A stretch of 64,000 nucleotides of DNA, taken from the NCBI GenBank assembly GCA_048498315.1, contig JBEHYF010000003.1:1-64000 (forward strand). Reading direction: 5' to 3'. Source of the DNA: Actinoallomurus sp048498315. GTDB taxonomy: Bacteria > Actinomycetota > Actinomycetes > Streptosporangiales > Streptosporangiaceae. The notes below the pieces were generated by a model that ran no database searches, was not told where the DNA came from, and worked only from the letters and a program-made list of their open reading frames with translations. How positions within the stretch are numbered: the stretch's first letter is position 1; the number at the start of each line of letters is the position of its first letter. The translations under genes were made by a program, and so were the position numbers. Of this stretch, positions 8,459 to 18,080 are shown piece by piece.

Positions 8459-9283
8459 TCAGGGGGTATTGTCGGCGAGGGCCAGCAGCCGGGCCGCCGA
8501 GCCGTTGAACACGTCCTGGTCACCGGGGAACGTGCCGCTGTCGGCGTACTGCCAGAAGGTGTAGAAGCTCCAGCCGTACGGCAGGGTGCCGGCCGAGCTG
8601 GAGTACCGCGCGATCCACAGCGGGTCGTTCTGCGCGAAGGTCGCGTCGTTGTTGCCGGTGCACTGGGTCCACCAGTCGGTGGTCGTGTAGATGACCGCCC
8701 AGCGGCCCGTCTTGGCGTGGTACTCGTTGACGAACGCGTGGATCCAGCTGCGCATCGCGGCCTGGCTGAGCCCGTAGCAGGTGGCGCCGTAGGGGTTGTA
8801 CTCGATGTCGAGCGCGCCGGGCAGCGTGTGGTGGTCGGCCGACCAGGCGCCGCCGTGCGCGGCGAAGTAGTCGGCCTGCGCCGCGCCGCTGGAGGTGTTC
8901 GGGGTGGCGAAGTGGTACGCGCCCCGGATCAGGCCGACGTTGTACGAGCCGACGTACTGCTGGGCGAAGTACGGGTTCTGGTACGAGGTGCCTTCGGTGG
9001 CCTTGATGTAGGCGAACTGCGCGCCGTTGCTCTTGACACTGCTCCAGTTGACGTTGCCCTGGTAGCTGGAGACGTCGAGGCCGGGCAGGCCGGAGACCAT
9101 CGGCGTGATTCCGCCGGAGGAGCCGCTGCGGGCGGCCAGGCCGGAGCCGGCGTGGTCCGCGCCGGGGTGGGTGATGGGGTTGGGTGCCGCGCCGGCCGCG
9201 GGTGCGGTGGCGAGCGCGCCGCCGGCCAGGGCGAGCGCGGCGGCGGCCGTGACGAGCCGTCTGATCAGTCGAGATGGGGCCAC
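8459..9283 (-). CDS. secreted GH25 lysozyme (N-acetylmuramidase)
   Basis: 274 aa with an N-terminal signal peptide (RRLVTAAAALALAGG, likely cut near ATAPAAGAA, about residue 33). The GH25 domain covers about residues 65-272 and starts at GLDVSSYQGNVNW (D70). The DxE catalytic pair is in LPGALDIEYNPYG (D159, E161). YIKATEGTSYQNPYF, IRGAYHFATP and LWIARYSSSAG are further family blocks. It hydrolyses the beta-1,4 MurNAc-GlcNAc bond of peptidoglycan outside the cell. GTG start with GGAGGAA upstream. Followed upstream on the same strand by an amidase gene, so both wall-lytic enzymes may be expressed together in growth, sporulation or competition. Confidence 0.95.
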   Translation of the reverse strand: MAPSRLIRRLVTAAAALALAGGALATAPAAGAAPNPITHPGADHAGSGLAARSGSSGGITPMVSGLPGLDVSSYQGNVNWSSVKSNGAQFAYIKATEGTSYQNPYFAQQYVGSYNVGLIRGAYHFATPNTSSGAAQADYFAAHGGAWSADHHTLPGALDIEYNPYGATCYGLSQAAMRSWIHAFVNEYHAKTGRWAVIYTTTDWWTQCTGNNDATFAQNDPLWIARYSSSAGTLPYGWSFYTFWQYADSGTFPGDQDVFNGSAARLLALADNTP

Positions 9284-9509
9284 GATTTCCTCCTGGATCG
9301 GTTGTGGCAGGGCAAGAGGAGTTCCGCCGGGCCGGGCGGCCTGGCGGGTAGGGGATGGGAGTGCTCGGGCGGCCGGCCGGCGGCCGGCCAGGGGGCCGGG
9401 ATGCCGGATCCGGCGACCGAGCGGTACGGGCGCCGACGACGTCGACGGCCCGGGCTCAGGGGTGCGGGGGACGGAGCGGAGGAAGCAGGGAAAGGGGCGG
9501 TACGTGCGG

Positions 9510-10286
9510 TCAGGGGCGGGCTTCGCCCGGGCCGACGGCGGGGCCGTGGTCGCCGGGGAAGCGGGGGCCGGGCAGGTTCGCCCGGGTGAAGGCGGTGGCG
9601 CGCTCGGCCGGGGCGAGCAGGCCGAGCGCGTCCGCGACCTGGTTGCGCAGGTCGGGCAGCTTGGCGTACAGCGCGTCGCCGGGGCACTCGGTGTTGTTGT
9701 AGTCGCGGTGCCCGACGATCGCGGTGTGCGGGTCGAGGCCGTAGTCGTCGCACAGCCAGGCGAGGGTCTGCACGAGCGCGTTCCACAGCGCCGCGGTGGG
9801 CAGCTCGGTGGTGTAGGTGCCCTCGTTCTCGATGCCGAGGGTGTGGTCGTTCTCGCCGGCGACCTGGGCGCCCATGACGTTCGCGCCCTTGCCGATGGCC
9901 TCCAGCGAGCGGTTCCGGCCTTCCATGACGTACCCGCCGCGGCTGATGGTCAGCTGCTGCCCGGTATCGCTCCAGCCGTTGGTGTCCATGTGCAGGTTCT
10001 GGCAGTCACGGGACAGCTGGAAGGCGTGGCTGAGCGAGTAGTCGGTGGAGTTCGGGAACGCCATGTGGTGCACGACCAGGTGGTCGGGTGCCTTGATGAT
10101 CGTGGCCGGCGTGGTGGGGGGCCTGGCTCCCCAGTCGGCGCGGGTGTAGACGCGGGGGGCGGTCGCCGCGCGGGCGGTTCGGGGCCGGGCCAGGTCGGTC
10201 GCGCCGCCGATCAGGGCGGCGCCACCGGCGGTGACCGCTGCGCGCGTGAGGAGCTCGCGGCGGCCCAAGACGGGGATGTCGGGCAT
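9510..10286 (-). CDS. secreted N-acetylmuramoyl-L-alanine amidase (PGRP/Amidase_2)
   Basis: 258 aa. The N-terminus has a Tat-like leader (GRRELLTRAAVTAGGAALIGG). The mature domain begins at VYTRADWGARPP, the usual PGRP start, and contains the zinc ligands in HLVVHHMAF (H73/H74), H193 and C201 (VGHRDYNNTECPG). It cleaves the lactyl-amide bond between MurNAc and the stem peptide. The C-terminal ~30 residues are low-complexity. ATG start with GAAGGA a few bases upstream. The GH25 gene lies 226 bp downstream on the same strand. The 5' flank is a strikingly AT-rich patch shared with the dapE side. Confidence 0.93.
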   Translation of the reverse strand: MPDIPVLGRRELLTRAAVTAGGAALIGGATDLARPRTARAATAPRVYTRADWGARPPTTPATIIKAPDHLVVHHMAFPNSTDYSLSHAFQLSRDCQNLHMDTNGWSDTGQQLTISRGGYVMEGRNRSLEAIGKGANVMGAQVAGENDHTLGIENEGTYTTELPTAALWNALVQTLAWLCDDYGLDPHTAIVGHRDYNNTECPGDALYAKLPDLRNQVADALGLLAPAERATAFTRANLPGPRFPGDHGPAVGPGEARP

Positions 10287-10324
10287 CGCGGGGGTCCTTC
10301 GGTCGAGGGATGGAGTTCCGCTCC

Positions 10325-10386
10325 CGACATGTAAATATCCTACTTAGTAATGTCATAGAAGGTGGAAAACTATCCTAACCTTTGCT
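10325..10386. promoter_or_regulatory. AT-rich divergent regulatory patch
   Basis: About 60 bp with far lower GC than its surroundings, between the amidase and dapE genes. It holds the palindrome TACTTAGTA (10341-10349) and, on the minus strand, ATGACA (10351-10356) as a possible -35 with TACATG 17 bp further on (10328-10333). The palindrome lies inside that spacer, so a repressor or activator site is possible. Confidence 0.45.
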
Positions 10387-10482
10387 GTCCGCGTTGGCAG
10401 ATCGCACCGTCCACGCAGCTCAGGCGGCATCCGGGCGCGCCGCGACCGGGCCGGGCGCTGGCCGGATCCGGGCACTCCTGCG

Positions 10483-10488
10483 TAGGCT
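10483..10488 (+). promoter_or_regulatory. leaderless -10 box of dapE
   Basis: TAGGCT, 8 nt before the dapE ATG at 10497; no Shine-Dalgarno is visible. Confidence 0.5.
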
Positions 10489-10496
10489 CAGGGCCC

Positions 10497-11552
10497 ATGC
10501 GGCTTGACTTGACCCAAGACGTCGCGTCACTCACCGCGGCGATCGTCGACATCGAATCGGTCAGCGGCGGCGAGAAGGCGCTCGCCGACGCCGTCGAGGA
10601 GGCGCTGCGCGCCCAGCCTCACCTGACCGTCGAGCGCGACGGCGACACGGTGATCGCCCGCACCGCCCAGGGGCGGCGGGAACGCGTCGTGATCGCCGGC
10701 CACATCGACACCGTGCCGGTCAACCACAACCTGCCCTCGCGAGTGGAGGGTGACCGGCTGTACGGCTGCGGCACCGGCGACATGAAGGCCGGCGTCGCCG
10801 TGCAGCTCAAGCTGGCGACCATCCCGGAGACCAACCGCGATGTCACGTACATCTTCTACGAGTGCGAGGAGGTCGAGGAGGCGCGCAACGGGCTCAAACG
10901 CATCGCCCGTACCCGTCCGGAGCTCCTGGCGGCCGACTTCGCGGTCCTGATGGAGCCCTCCGGCGGCATCGTCGAGGGCGGCTGCCAGGGCACGATCCGG
11001 GTCGAGGTGAAGGTCGCGGGCGAGCGCGCGCACAGCGCGCGGGCGTGGATGGGCTCCAACGCCATCCACAACGCCGGCGCGGTGCTGGACGTCCTGCGGT
11101 CGTACGAGGCGCGGCGCCCCATCGTCGACGGCCTGGAGTTCCGCGAGGGCCTCAACGCGGTGTACATCAGCGGCGGCGTGGCCGGCAACGTCATCCCGGA
11201 CGAGTGCGTCGTCACGATCAACTACCGTTTCGCGCCGGACCTCACCCTGGCCGACGCGGAGAAGTACCTCCACGAGCTGTTCGACGGCCACGAGGTGACC
11301 GTGGTCGACGGCGCGTCCGGCGCCCGGCCGGGCCTGACGCATCCGGCCGCGGCGGCGTTCGTCGGCGCCATGGGCGGGCAGGTGCGCGCCAAGCTCGGCT
11401 GGACCGACGTGGCGCGGTTCTCCGAGCTCGGCGTCCCGGCGGTCAACTACGGCCCCGGCGAGCCCAGCCTGTCCCACACCCGCGACGAGTACGTCGAGAT
11501 CCCGCGCATCTTCGCGAGCGAGGAGCGGATGCGCGCCTGGCTCACCGCATGA
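10497..11552 (+). CDS. dapE: succinyl-diaminopimelate desuccinylase
   Basis: 351 aa M20-family dizinc hydrolase that releases succinate from N-succinyl-LL-DAP in lysine and peptidoglycan precursor synthesis. Metal ligands are visible in VIAGHIDTVPV (H69), YGCGTGDMKAG (D95) and FYECEEVEEARNG (E124/E125). A bacterial exopeptidase-type dimerisation domain follows (EGGCQGTIRVEVKVAGERAH) and the last His is in SLSHTRDEYVE. The frame is open to 10362, but ATG 10497 gives the usual N-terminus and has a leaderless-type TAGGCT upstream. It belongs with dapD to the same pathway. Confidence 0.93.
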   Translation: MRLDLTQDVASLTAAIVDIESVSGGEKALADAVEEALRAQPHLTVERDGDTVIARTAQGRRERVVIAGHIDTVPVNHNLPSRVEGDRLYGCGTGDMKAGVAVQLKLATIPETNRDVTYIFYECEEVEEARNGLKRIARTRPELLAADFAVLMEPSGGIVEGGCQGTIRVEVKVAGERAHSARAWMGSNAIHNAGAVLDVLRSYEARRPIVDGLEFREGLNAVYISGGVAGNVIPDECVVTINYRFAPDLTLADAEKYLHELFDGHEVTVVDGASGARPGLTHPAAAAFVGAMGGQVRAKLGWTDVARFSELGVPAVNYGPGEPSLSHTRDEYVEIPRIFASEERMRAWLTA

Positions 11553-11669
11553 GCGCGCGGCCGGCGTGACGGCGTGGGCGTCCGGGCCGCCGCGGCGGCG
11601 CGTGGCGGCAGCCGCCGCGGTGCCGCCGACGACGCGGCGTCCCGGGGCGGCCGGGCGCCCGGCGGCGGG

Positions 11670-13829
11670 TCAGGCGCCGACCTGGTGCGGCAGCGGCTCG
11701 CCGCCGGAGAAGGTGCCGGTGCGCCGGATGACGTGCCAGCGCAGCCGGGCGCCCAGCATCGCGGTGACGAGCGACTGGATGACGACGAGGTACATCAGCT
11801 GCCGGTAGACGAACTGCTGGAGCGGCAGCACCCACAGTGTGCTCAGCCGCTCGCCGTCGAGCCGCAGCGCGTACACCGCGGCCGCCGCCTGGGCGGCCGC
11901 GAACGCCACCCATGCGACCGCGACGGTGACCGGGTTCAGGAAGACGATGCCGTAGAGGGCGAAGACGTCCACGGCCGGCGCGAACAGCGGCAGCACCACC
12001 TGGAAGATCGTCAGGTACGGCAGGCAGCGCCGGCCGAAGCGGCCCGAGCGGCCGCGCTCGAGAACCGCCCTCTTGTGCTTCCACATCGACTGCAGCGTGC
12101 CGTAGCACCACCGGTAGCGCTGCCGCCAGAGCTGGCGCAGCGACGACGGCGCCTCCGTCCAGGCGATGGCGCTCTCCTCGTACACGACGCGCCAGCCGGC
12201 CCGGCAGATCGCCATGGTCAGATCGGTGTCCTCGGCGAGCGTCTCCTCGCTGAGCCCGCCCACCGAGTCCAGCGCCTGCCGCCGGAACGCGCCGATCGCG
12301 CCCGGCACGGTGGGCATGCATTCGAGGACGTCGAACATCCGGCGGTCGAGGTTGAAGCCGATGACGTACTCCAGGTGCTGCCAGCGGCCGATGATCCCCT
12401 TGCGGTTGGCGACCTTGGTGTTGCCGCTGACCGCGCCGACCCGCGGATCGGTGAGCCGGCCGACGAGGTTGCCGATCGTGTCGCGCTGGAAGACGGTGTC
12501 GCCGTCGACGAGGATCAGGATCTCGGCGCGCGCGTACGCGATGCCGGTGTTGAGGGCGGCGGGCTTGCCGCCGTTCGGCCGCGACACGAACCGGACGTTC
12601 GGGTACTCCCGCGCGAGGCGGTCGCCGATGATCGGGGTGTCGTCGGTCGACCCGTCGTCGACGACGATCACCTCGATCGGCGCCGGATAGTCGCTGTGCA
12701 CGAGCGATCGCACGGTCGCCGCGAGGCCGGCCTCCTCGTTGTACGCCGGAACGATCACTGATACCGGCGGCGGGACCTCGCGCATCCCCATCGCCCGGCG
12801 CCGTCTCGTCCGGCGCCGCCCGCGCCTGACCCGGGCCACGTGCACGCGGGCGAACAGCGGAAGGGCCAGGAGCCGCACCGCCGTGAGCAGGGCGAAGACG
12901 ATGAACAGGCTGGAGAGCGCACCGGCCGCCCAGCCGGCCGAGCGCTGCCCGTCGACCATCGCCGTACCGGCCACGCGGTCGGCCATGGAGGCGGGCACGT
13001 CGGCGCGCGGAAGGCCCAGCGCCTCACTCAGCGTGGTGAACCGGTATCCCTTGGCGGACAACCGGGTCAGCAGCGTGTCGAGCGCCTGGACGGTCTGCGC
13101 GCGGTTTCCGCCGGCGTCGTGCATCATCACGACCGCGCCGGTGCCGTGGGTGGGCGTGGCCGCCCGGACGATCCGCGCGACGCCGGGCCGTCGCCAGTCC
13201 TCGGTGTCGCGGTCGGCGAGCACGACGACGTACCCCTCGCGACCTGCCTCACGGGCGGCCTGGTACTCGGCGGCGGTGAGGCCGCCGGGCACCGAGGAGT
13301 AGGGCATGCGCAGGAGGCGGGTGTTGACGCCGGCCGCGCCGGCCAGCGCCCGCTGCGTCAGGTCCAGCTCGAAGCGGATCCGCCAGGGCGGCGAGCTCGC
13401 CATGTCGATATGGGTGTAGGTGTGCGAGCCGACCTCGTTGCCCTCGCGCAGCGCGCGCCGTACGAGGTCCGGGTGCTCGGCGGCGTGCGCGCCGACGACG
13501 AAGAAGGTGCCGTGCGCGCCGTGCCGGCGCAGCACGTCGAGCACCTGCGGGGTCCAGCGCGGGTCGGGTCCGTCGTCGAAGGTCAGCGCGATCGTGCGGG
13601 CCGGCGGGCGCAGGCTGCGGGGGGTGCCGCCGGACAGGTTCAGCACGGGGCCGCCGCCGGTCACGGCGGTCGGCGCGGGGCCGCTCGCGGAGTGCGCGTG
13701 CTGGGCCGACTCGCCGACGGCGCCGTGCGCGTAGCCCTGGAAGAGGAGCCCGGCGGTCAGCGTGACGGCGCCCAGGAGCAGGAGGATCCAGTGGCCGCGT
13801 GGGTCGCGGCGGCCGCGGGGGCGGGCCAT
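11670..13829 (-). CDS. bifunctional polysaccharide deacetylase / family 2 glycosyltransferase (MatB-like)
   Basis: 719 aa. An N-terminal membrane segment (about 10-30) is followed by an extracytoplasmic NodB deacetylase domain (about 75-270) with all motifs: ALTFDDGPDPRW, VGSHTYTHIDM, LLRMPYSS, ADRDTEDW and VVMMHDAGG. A further membrane segment (~300-325) leads to a cytoplasmic GT2 domain with SVIVPAYNEEAGL, VVDDGSTDDTP, LVDGDTVF, ETLAEDTDL and QRYRW, the signature of processive synthases. C-terminal membrane helices follow. This layout is that of Streptomyces MatB, which makes a poly-beta-1,6-GlcNAc-like extracellular polymer. It starts inside the stop codon of the preceding 141-aa gene (4-bp overlap), so the two are translationally coupled. 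Confidence 0.93.
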   Translation of the reverse strand: MARPRGRRDPRGHWILLLLGAVTLTAGLLFQGYAHGAVGESAQHAHSASGPAPTAVTGGGPVLNLSGGTPRSLRPPARTIALTFDDGPDPRWTPQVLDVLRRHGAHGTFFVVGAHAAEHPDLVRRALREGNEVGSHTYTHIDMASSPPWRIRFELDLTQRALAGAAGVNTRLLRMPYSSVPGGLTAAEYQAAREAGREGYVVVLADRDTEDWRRPGVARIVRAATPTHGTGAVVMMHDAGGNRAQTVQALDTLLTRLSAKGYRFTTLSEALGLPRADVPASMADRVAGTAMVDGQRSAGWAAGALSSLFIVFALLTAVRLLALPLFARVHVARVRRGRRRTRRRRAMGMREVPPPVSVIVPAYNEEAGLAATVRSLVHSDYPAPIEVIVVDDGSTDDTPIIGDRLAREYPNVRFVSRPNGGKPAALNTGIAYARAEILILVDGDTVFQRDTIGNLVGRLTDPRVGAVSGNTKVANRKGIIGRWQHLEYVIGFNLDRRMFDVLECMPTVPGAIGAFRRQALDSVGGLSEETLAEDTDLTMAICRAGWRVVYEESAIAWTEAPSSLRQLWRQRYRWCYGTLQSMWKHKRAVLERGRSGRFGRRCLPYLTIFQVVLPLFAPAVDVFALYGIVFLNPVTVAVAWVAFAAAQAAAAVYALRLDGERLSTLWVLPLQQFVYRQLMYLVVIQSLVTAMLGARLRWHVIRRTGTFSGGEPLPHQVGA

Positions 13830-14254
13830 CAGCCCTTCTTGGGGTGCGGCGCCTTGGCGAGCCCGTACGCGCGGCCGCGGCCCGGATGCGTGGGCGTGGG
13901 ACTGGCGGAGGCCCGGGCGGAGCCGGCCGGAGCGGTCGCGCGCGCCGTTGGCGAGGCTCCGCTTGCGGGGGCGGTGGTCCGCGACCGGGTGCGTGGCGTC
14001 GTGGCCGTGTGCACGGGAGCCCGGCGGAGGACGTCATCGTGGCCGGGCCGCGCGGCGCGGGCGGAGGGCCGGCTCGCCGGCCAGGGGGTGAGCGGCACCC
14101 GCGAGCCGGTGACGACGCCGAACGCGACGGTCGCCAGGTAGGCGGCGAGGAGACAGCCGACGACGATCCCGGCGTTCCGCGCGATCCGTCGTCTCCGCCC
14201 GCTCGGGTCGACGAATACCGGTTCGGAGTCGAGAACGTCTATAGCTTCGTTCAC
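13829..14254 (-). CDS. small single-span membrane protein with Ala/Thr/Pro-rich tail
   Basis: 141 aa with one membrane helix (ARNAGIVVGCLLAAYLATVA, near residues 25-45) after a short charged N-terminus and an extracytoplasmic low-complexity, Arg/Ala/Thr/Pro-rich tail. No known family recognised. GTG 14254 is chosen over upstream codons because TACACT (14261-14266) lies exactly 6 nt away, giving a leaderless start. Overlaps the MatB-like gene by 4 bp. By position it could be an accessory or wall-spanning partner of the polymer synthase, as MatA partners MatB, but the sequence does not resemble a deacetylase or transferase. Confidence 0.7.
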   Translation of the reverse strand: MNEAIDVLDSEPVFVDPSGRRRRIARNAGIVVGCLLAAYLATVAFGVVTGSRVPLTPWPASRPSARAARPGHDDVLRRAPVHTATTPRTRSRTTAPASGASPTARATAPAGSARASASPTPTHPGRGRAYGLAKAPHPKKG

Positions 14255-14356
14255 GTCGGAAGTGTAGGCGATCGGCGCGGATCGCATCCATTGGTCTTAA
14301 GCGGCATGCCGCCTCATCGACGTAATCGAGTTGTGCAGCGTGGCTACCGTATGGAC
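14255..14356. promoter_or_regulatory. divergent leaderless promoters
   Basis: TACACT on the minus strand (14261-14266), 6 nt from GTG 14254; TACCGT on the plus strand (14345-14350), 6 nt from ATG 14357. The second box argues for the ATG at 14357 rather than the one at 14351, which would overlap the promoter spacing. Confidence 0.55.
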
Positions 14357-15177
<821 letters not shown>

Positions 15178-15178
<1 letters not shown>

Positions 15179-15762
15179 TGCGGGTCTGCGTCTTCTGTTC
15201 CTCCAGCGGCCGCATCGAGCGCCGCTACCTCGACCTCGCCGCGGAGGCGGGCGCCGAGCTCGCCCGGCGCGGGCACACCCTGGTCAGCGGCGGCGCGACG
15301 GTCTCCTGCATGGGCGCCGTGGCCCGGGCCGCCCGCGAGGGCGGCGCCGCGACCATCGGCGTCATCCCGCAGGCACTGGTCGACGTCGAGATCGCCGACG
15401 TCGCCTGTACCGAGCTGATCGTCACCGGCGACATGCGCGCCCGCAAGGGCGAGATGGACCGCCGCTCCGACGCCTTCCTCATACTCCCCGGCGGGCTCGG
15501 CACGCTGGAGGAGCTGTTCGAGATCTGGACGTCCCGGGTGCTCGGCATGCACGAGAAGCCGATCGCGATCCTCGACCCCTACGGCCTGTACGAGCCGCTG
15601 CGGGAGCTGATGAAGCACCTGTTCGACGAGGGGTTCGCTCGCCCGCGCATCTTCGACGCCGTCGGCTGGGTGACCACGGTCGGCGAGGCGTTCGACCACC
15701 TGGAGCGCCGGCCCGTCCGCATGCAGCCCACCGCCGAGGACTACGTCGAGTCCGAGCCCTGA
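15178..15762 (+). CDS. LOG-family protein (TIGR00730), short form
   Basis: 194 aa, the usual length of cytokinin riboside 5'-monophosphate phosphoribohydrolases. It begins RVCVFCSSSGRIERRYLDLA and has LVSGGATVSCMGAVARAA, GDMRARKGEMDRRSDAFLIL and PGGLGTLEELFEIW, the PGGxGTxxE nucleotide-binding signature with the catalytic Glu. ATG 15178 overlaps the stop of the preceding LOG gene by one base. Cytoplasmic. Probable role: hydrolysis of a (modified) purine nucleoside monophosphate to base and ribose 5-phosphate. Confidence 0.93.
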
Positions 15763-16209
15763 CCGGCCGGCCCGGCGCCGCACGGGCCGCCCGGCGCCTG
15801 GTACGGCGGCCGTGTCCGCCCGCTCGTCGCACAGCCGCCCGCGCGTGCCGGTACTGCCGTTTTCCAGCGGTAGGGCGGAGGCGGCGGTGGCGCACCGGCG
15901 CGCGACGGGCCGGCGTACCCGCCGGGTGGCCGCGACCGGGGCATGACGCGAGGTCGACCGACCGCCCGCGCGCGACGCATGGGCGGCGGCCACCGGAACG
16001 CGACGGCACGGGCGGTGGGGCCCGACGACACGGGCGGCGGCCACCGGGCGCGGGCGGCGGCCACCGGGCGCGGGCGGCGTACGGTACTCCGTTTCGCGGC
16101 TTTCACCGGCGTTCTCCCGCGAGCAGGCGAACCCGCTGATCAGGTGGCGTGCCGCGCGGAAGATCCCGGGCTCACACGCCAGGTCACGTCCGTGTGGCAC
16201 GATCGGTTC
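15763..16209. other. 447-bp intergenic region with GC-rich repeats
   Basis: No ORF here resembles a gene. The region carries a short tandem repeat (15980-16080, listed separately). Just before the next gene it has CACGAT 6 nt from the ATG at 16210, an imperfect leaderless -10. Confidence 0.6.
15980..16080. repeat. 20-bp direct repeats
   Basis: A 20-bp unit beginning CGGGCGGCGGCCACC occurs in tandem at 16031-16050 and 16051-16070, with a partial copy at 16071-16080 and a diverged copy at 15980-16000. Confidence 0.7.
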
Positions 16210-16914
16210 ATGGTCGTCACCATCATCCTGGCGGTCGCCGCCGTGGCCGTGCTGGCCGCGATCGTCGTCGTGGCCACGGGCGGCGGCGGGGAGCTGTCCG
16301 TCGAGCACCCCGACCATCCGCCGCTGGCGCTCCCCGGCCGCCGCTCGGCCGGCGGGACGGACGCCGCGCTGCTCCGGCTGCCGATGGGCCTGTGGGGATA
16401 CCACAAGCAGATCACGGACGCGGCGCTGGAGCGGTTCGCGCACGAGCTGACCGAGCGCGACACCCGCATCGCGGTGCTGGAGCAGGAACTCGCCGAGGCA
16501 CGGCAGCGCGCCGGTGGAGACGACCGGTCCGAGGCCGGTTCCTGGCGACCGGCCGTTCCGGCGGCCACGCCGCCGCCCGACGCCCTCGGAGCGCCTGACA
16601 CGCTGACCGACATGCCGGCCGGCGGGCGGGCGGACGAACGCGGCCCCTCCCCGGGCGGTGACGAACCGCGTGCGCTGCCGCCGCCGCCCACGACGATCCA
16701 GGACCGCGTCGTGTTCGATCCGCGGCAGGCCGCGCGGCGCGACGAGGCCCGATCCTGGGCGAATCCCGGCGAACCGGCCGCGGACGACGCCGCGGGGCCG
16801 GAGCGGCACGAGCCGGACGCCGCCGCGCCGTGGGCGCGGCCGGGCGAGCGCGCCGACGACCGGTGGCCGGAGCCCGGCGGGCACACGCAGGGCGAGCCCG
16901 AGGACGGCTGGTGA
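16210..16914 (+). CDS. membrane-anchored coiled-coil protein with disordered tail
   Basis: 234 aa. One N-terminal membrane helix (TIILAVAAVAVLAAIVVVA), a short linker, then a DivIVA-like coiled coil (about residues 75-100: ERFAHELTERDTRIAVLEQE) and a long Pro/Asp/Glu/Arg-rich, probably disordered C-terminus. Comparable proteins occur between LOG and tag genes in other actinobacteria, often annotated DivIVA-domain proteins. A role in cell-envelope organisation is possible but not shown by the sequence. Confidence 0.7.
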   Translation: MVVTIILAVAAVAVLAAIVVVATGGGGELSVEHPDHPPLALPGRRSAGGTDAALLRLPMGLWGYHKQITDAALERFAHELTERDTRIAVLEQELAEARQRAGGDDRSEAGSWRPAVPAATPPPDALGAPDTLTDMPAGGRADERGPSPGGDEPRALPPPPTTIQDRVVFDPRQAARRDEARSWANPGEPAADDAAGPERHEPDAAAPWARPGERADDRWPEPGGHTQGEPEDGW

Positions 16915-16998
16915 GCTCTCGCCCGGCCATCTCCGGCGACGCCGTCCCATCCCGGCCCGCCCGTGGCGGGTCGCGAGATCGTACCCCGGGAGCGCCCG

Positions 16999-17448
16999 AT
17001 GCGAAAGGACGGTAGTGCCGTCGGCCGCGTCGCCGTCCACGCCTCCGCCGATGTCTGCGCGCCGGCGCGTGAGGTGTGGGACGTCCTCGTCGACTGGTCG
17101 CGGCACGGCGAGTGGGTGCCGTTCACCCGTGCCGAGGGCGGCGCGGGCAAGGGCGAGGGCCTGCGGGCGTGGACCGGCGTGGGGCCGGTCGGCTTCCTCG
17201 ACACCATGGTGATCACCGAGTGGCGGCCGCCGCACCGGGTGCGGGTCCGCCATACCGGGTCGCTGATCCGCGGCGAGGGCCTGTTCGACCTGCTCGACCT
17301 GCCCGGCGACCGGTGCCGCGTGACGTGGGCGGAGCTGGTCGACCTGCCGTTCGGGCCGGCCGGCCGGGCGGCCTGGTTCGCGGTCGGTCCGGCCGCCCGC
17401 CTCATGCTGCGGACGTCGCTGCACCGCCTCGCTAGGATGTTCGATTAA
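16999..17448 (+). CDS. SRPBCC (polyketide cyclase/START-like) protein
   Basis: 149 aa. The START-like fold is suggested by the opening VAVHASADVCAPAREVWDVL and DWSRHGEWVPFTRAEG, the central VITEWRPPHRVRVRHTG and the long C-terminal helix. It has a hydrophobic ligand pocket by family; ligand unknown. ATG 16999 with GGGAG seven bases upstream is preferred to GTG 16963. It lies 62 bp ahead of the DNA glycosylase gene. Confidence 0.8.
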   Translation: MRKDGSAVGRVAVHASADVCAPAREVWDVLVDWSRHGEWVPFTRAEGGAGKGEGLRAWTGVGPVGFLDTMVITEWRPPHRVRVRHTGSLIRGEGLFDLLDLPGDRCRVTWAELVDLPFGPAGRAAWFAVGPAARLMLRTSLHRLARMFD

Positions 17449-17510
17449 CGTCCTCCTCCGCACCGTGGCGGGGGGCGTGCACCGTCCCGCCGACGCAGAG
17501 GCGAAACCTG

Positions 17511-18080
17511 ATGACGATGATCGGCCCTGACGGCTTGGCGCGCTGCCCGTGGGGCGCGTCGGCGCCCGACTACATCGCCTACCACGACGAGGAGTGGGGC
17601 CGCCCGGTCCGCGACGACCGTGGCCTGTACGAGCGGCTCTGCCTGGAGGCGTTCCAGTCCGGCCTGTCGTGGCTGACGATCCTGCGCAAGCGCAAGGGCT
17701 TCCGGCGCGCCTTCGACGGCTTCGACCCGGAGAAGGTCGCCGCCTACGGCCCCGGCGACGTCGAACGCCTGATGGCCGACGCCGCGATCGTGCGCAACCG
17801 GCGCAAGATCGACGCTGCGATCGCGAACGCGCGGGCCATGCTGGACATGCCGGTCGGCCTGGCGGAGCTGGTGTGGCGGTACGCCGACCCCGACGCGCCC
17901 GCACCCAAGACGCCTGGCGACGTGCCCGCCACCACGCCCGGCTCCGCGGCGCTGGCCAAGGAGCTGAAGGGGCACGGCTTCCGGCACGTCGGCCCGACCA
18001 CCGTGTACGCCCTCATGCAGGCGTGCGGCCTGGTCGACGACCACCTGGCCGGCTGCTTCCGCCGCGGCGCCTACCGCTGA
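17511..18080 (+). CDS. tag: DNA-3-methyladenine glycosylase I
   Basis: 189 aa HhH-superfamily glycosylase that excises 3-methyladenine from alkylated DNA as the first step of base excision repair. Family features: RCPWGASAPDYIAYHDEEWG near the N-terminus (first Cys zinc ligand, then the conserved HDEEWG), LEAFQSGLSWLTILRKRKGF, and HVGPTTVYALMQACG. The zinc snap at the C-terminus is visible as DDHLAGCF. ATG 17511, with a second in-frame ATG two codons on; AGAGG precedes it. Confidence 0.95.
   Translation: MTMIGPDGLARCPWGASAPDYIAYHDEEWGRPVRDDRGLYERLCLEAFQSGLSWLTILRKRKGFRRAFDGFDPEKVAAYGPGDVERLMADAAIVRNRRKIDAAIANARAMLDMPVGLAELVWRYADPDAPAPKTPGDVPATTPGSAALAKELKGHGFRHVGPTTVYALMQACGLVDDHLAGCFRRGAYR

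Noticed and set aside
6607..8523. 638-codon open frame on the minus strand through dapD
   Set aside because: Only the last 274 codons look like protein; the rest is antisense to dapD and arises from GC-rich codon bias.
15980..16080. CRISPR-like array
   Set aside because: Units are adjacent without spacers of constant length, and no cas genes exist in the window.
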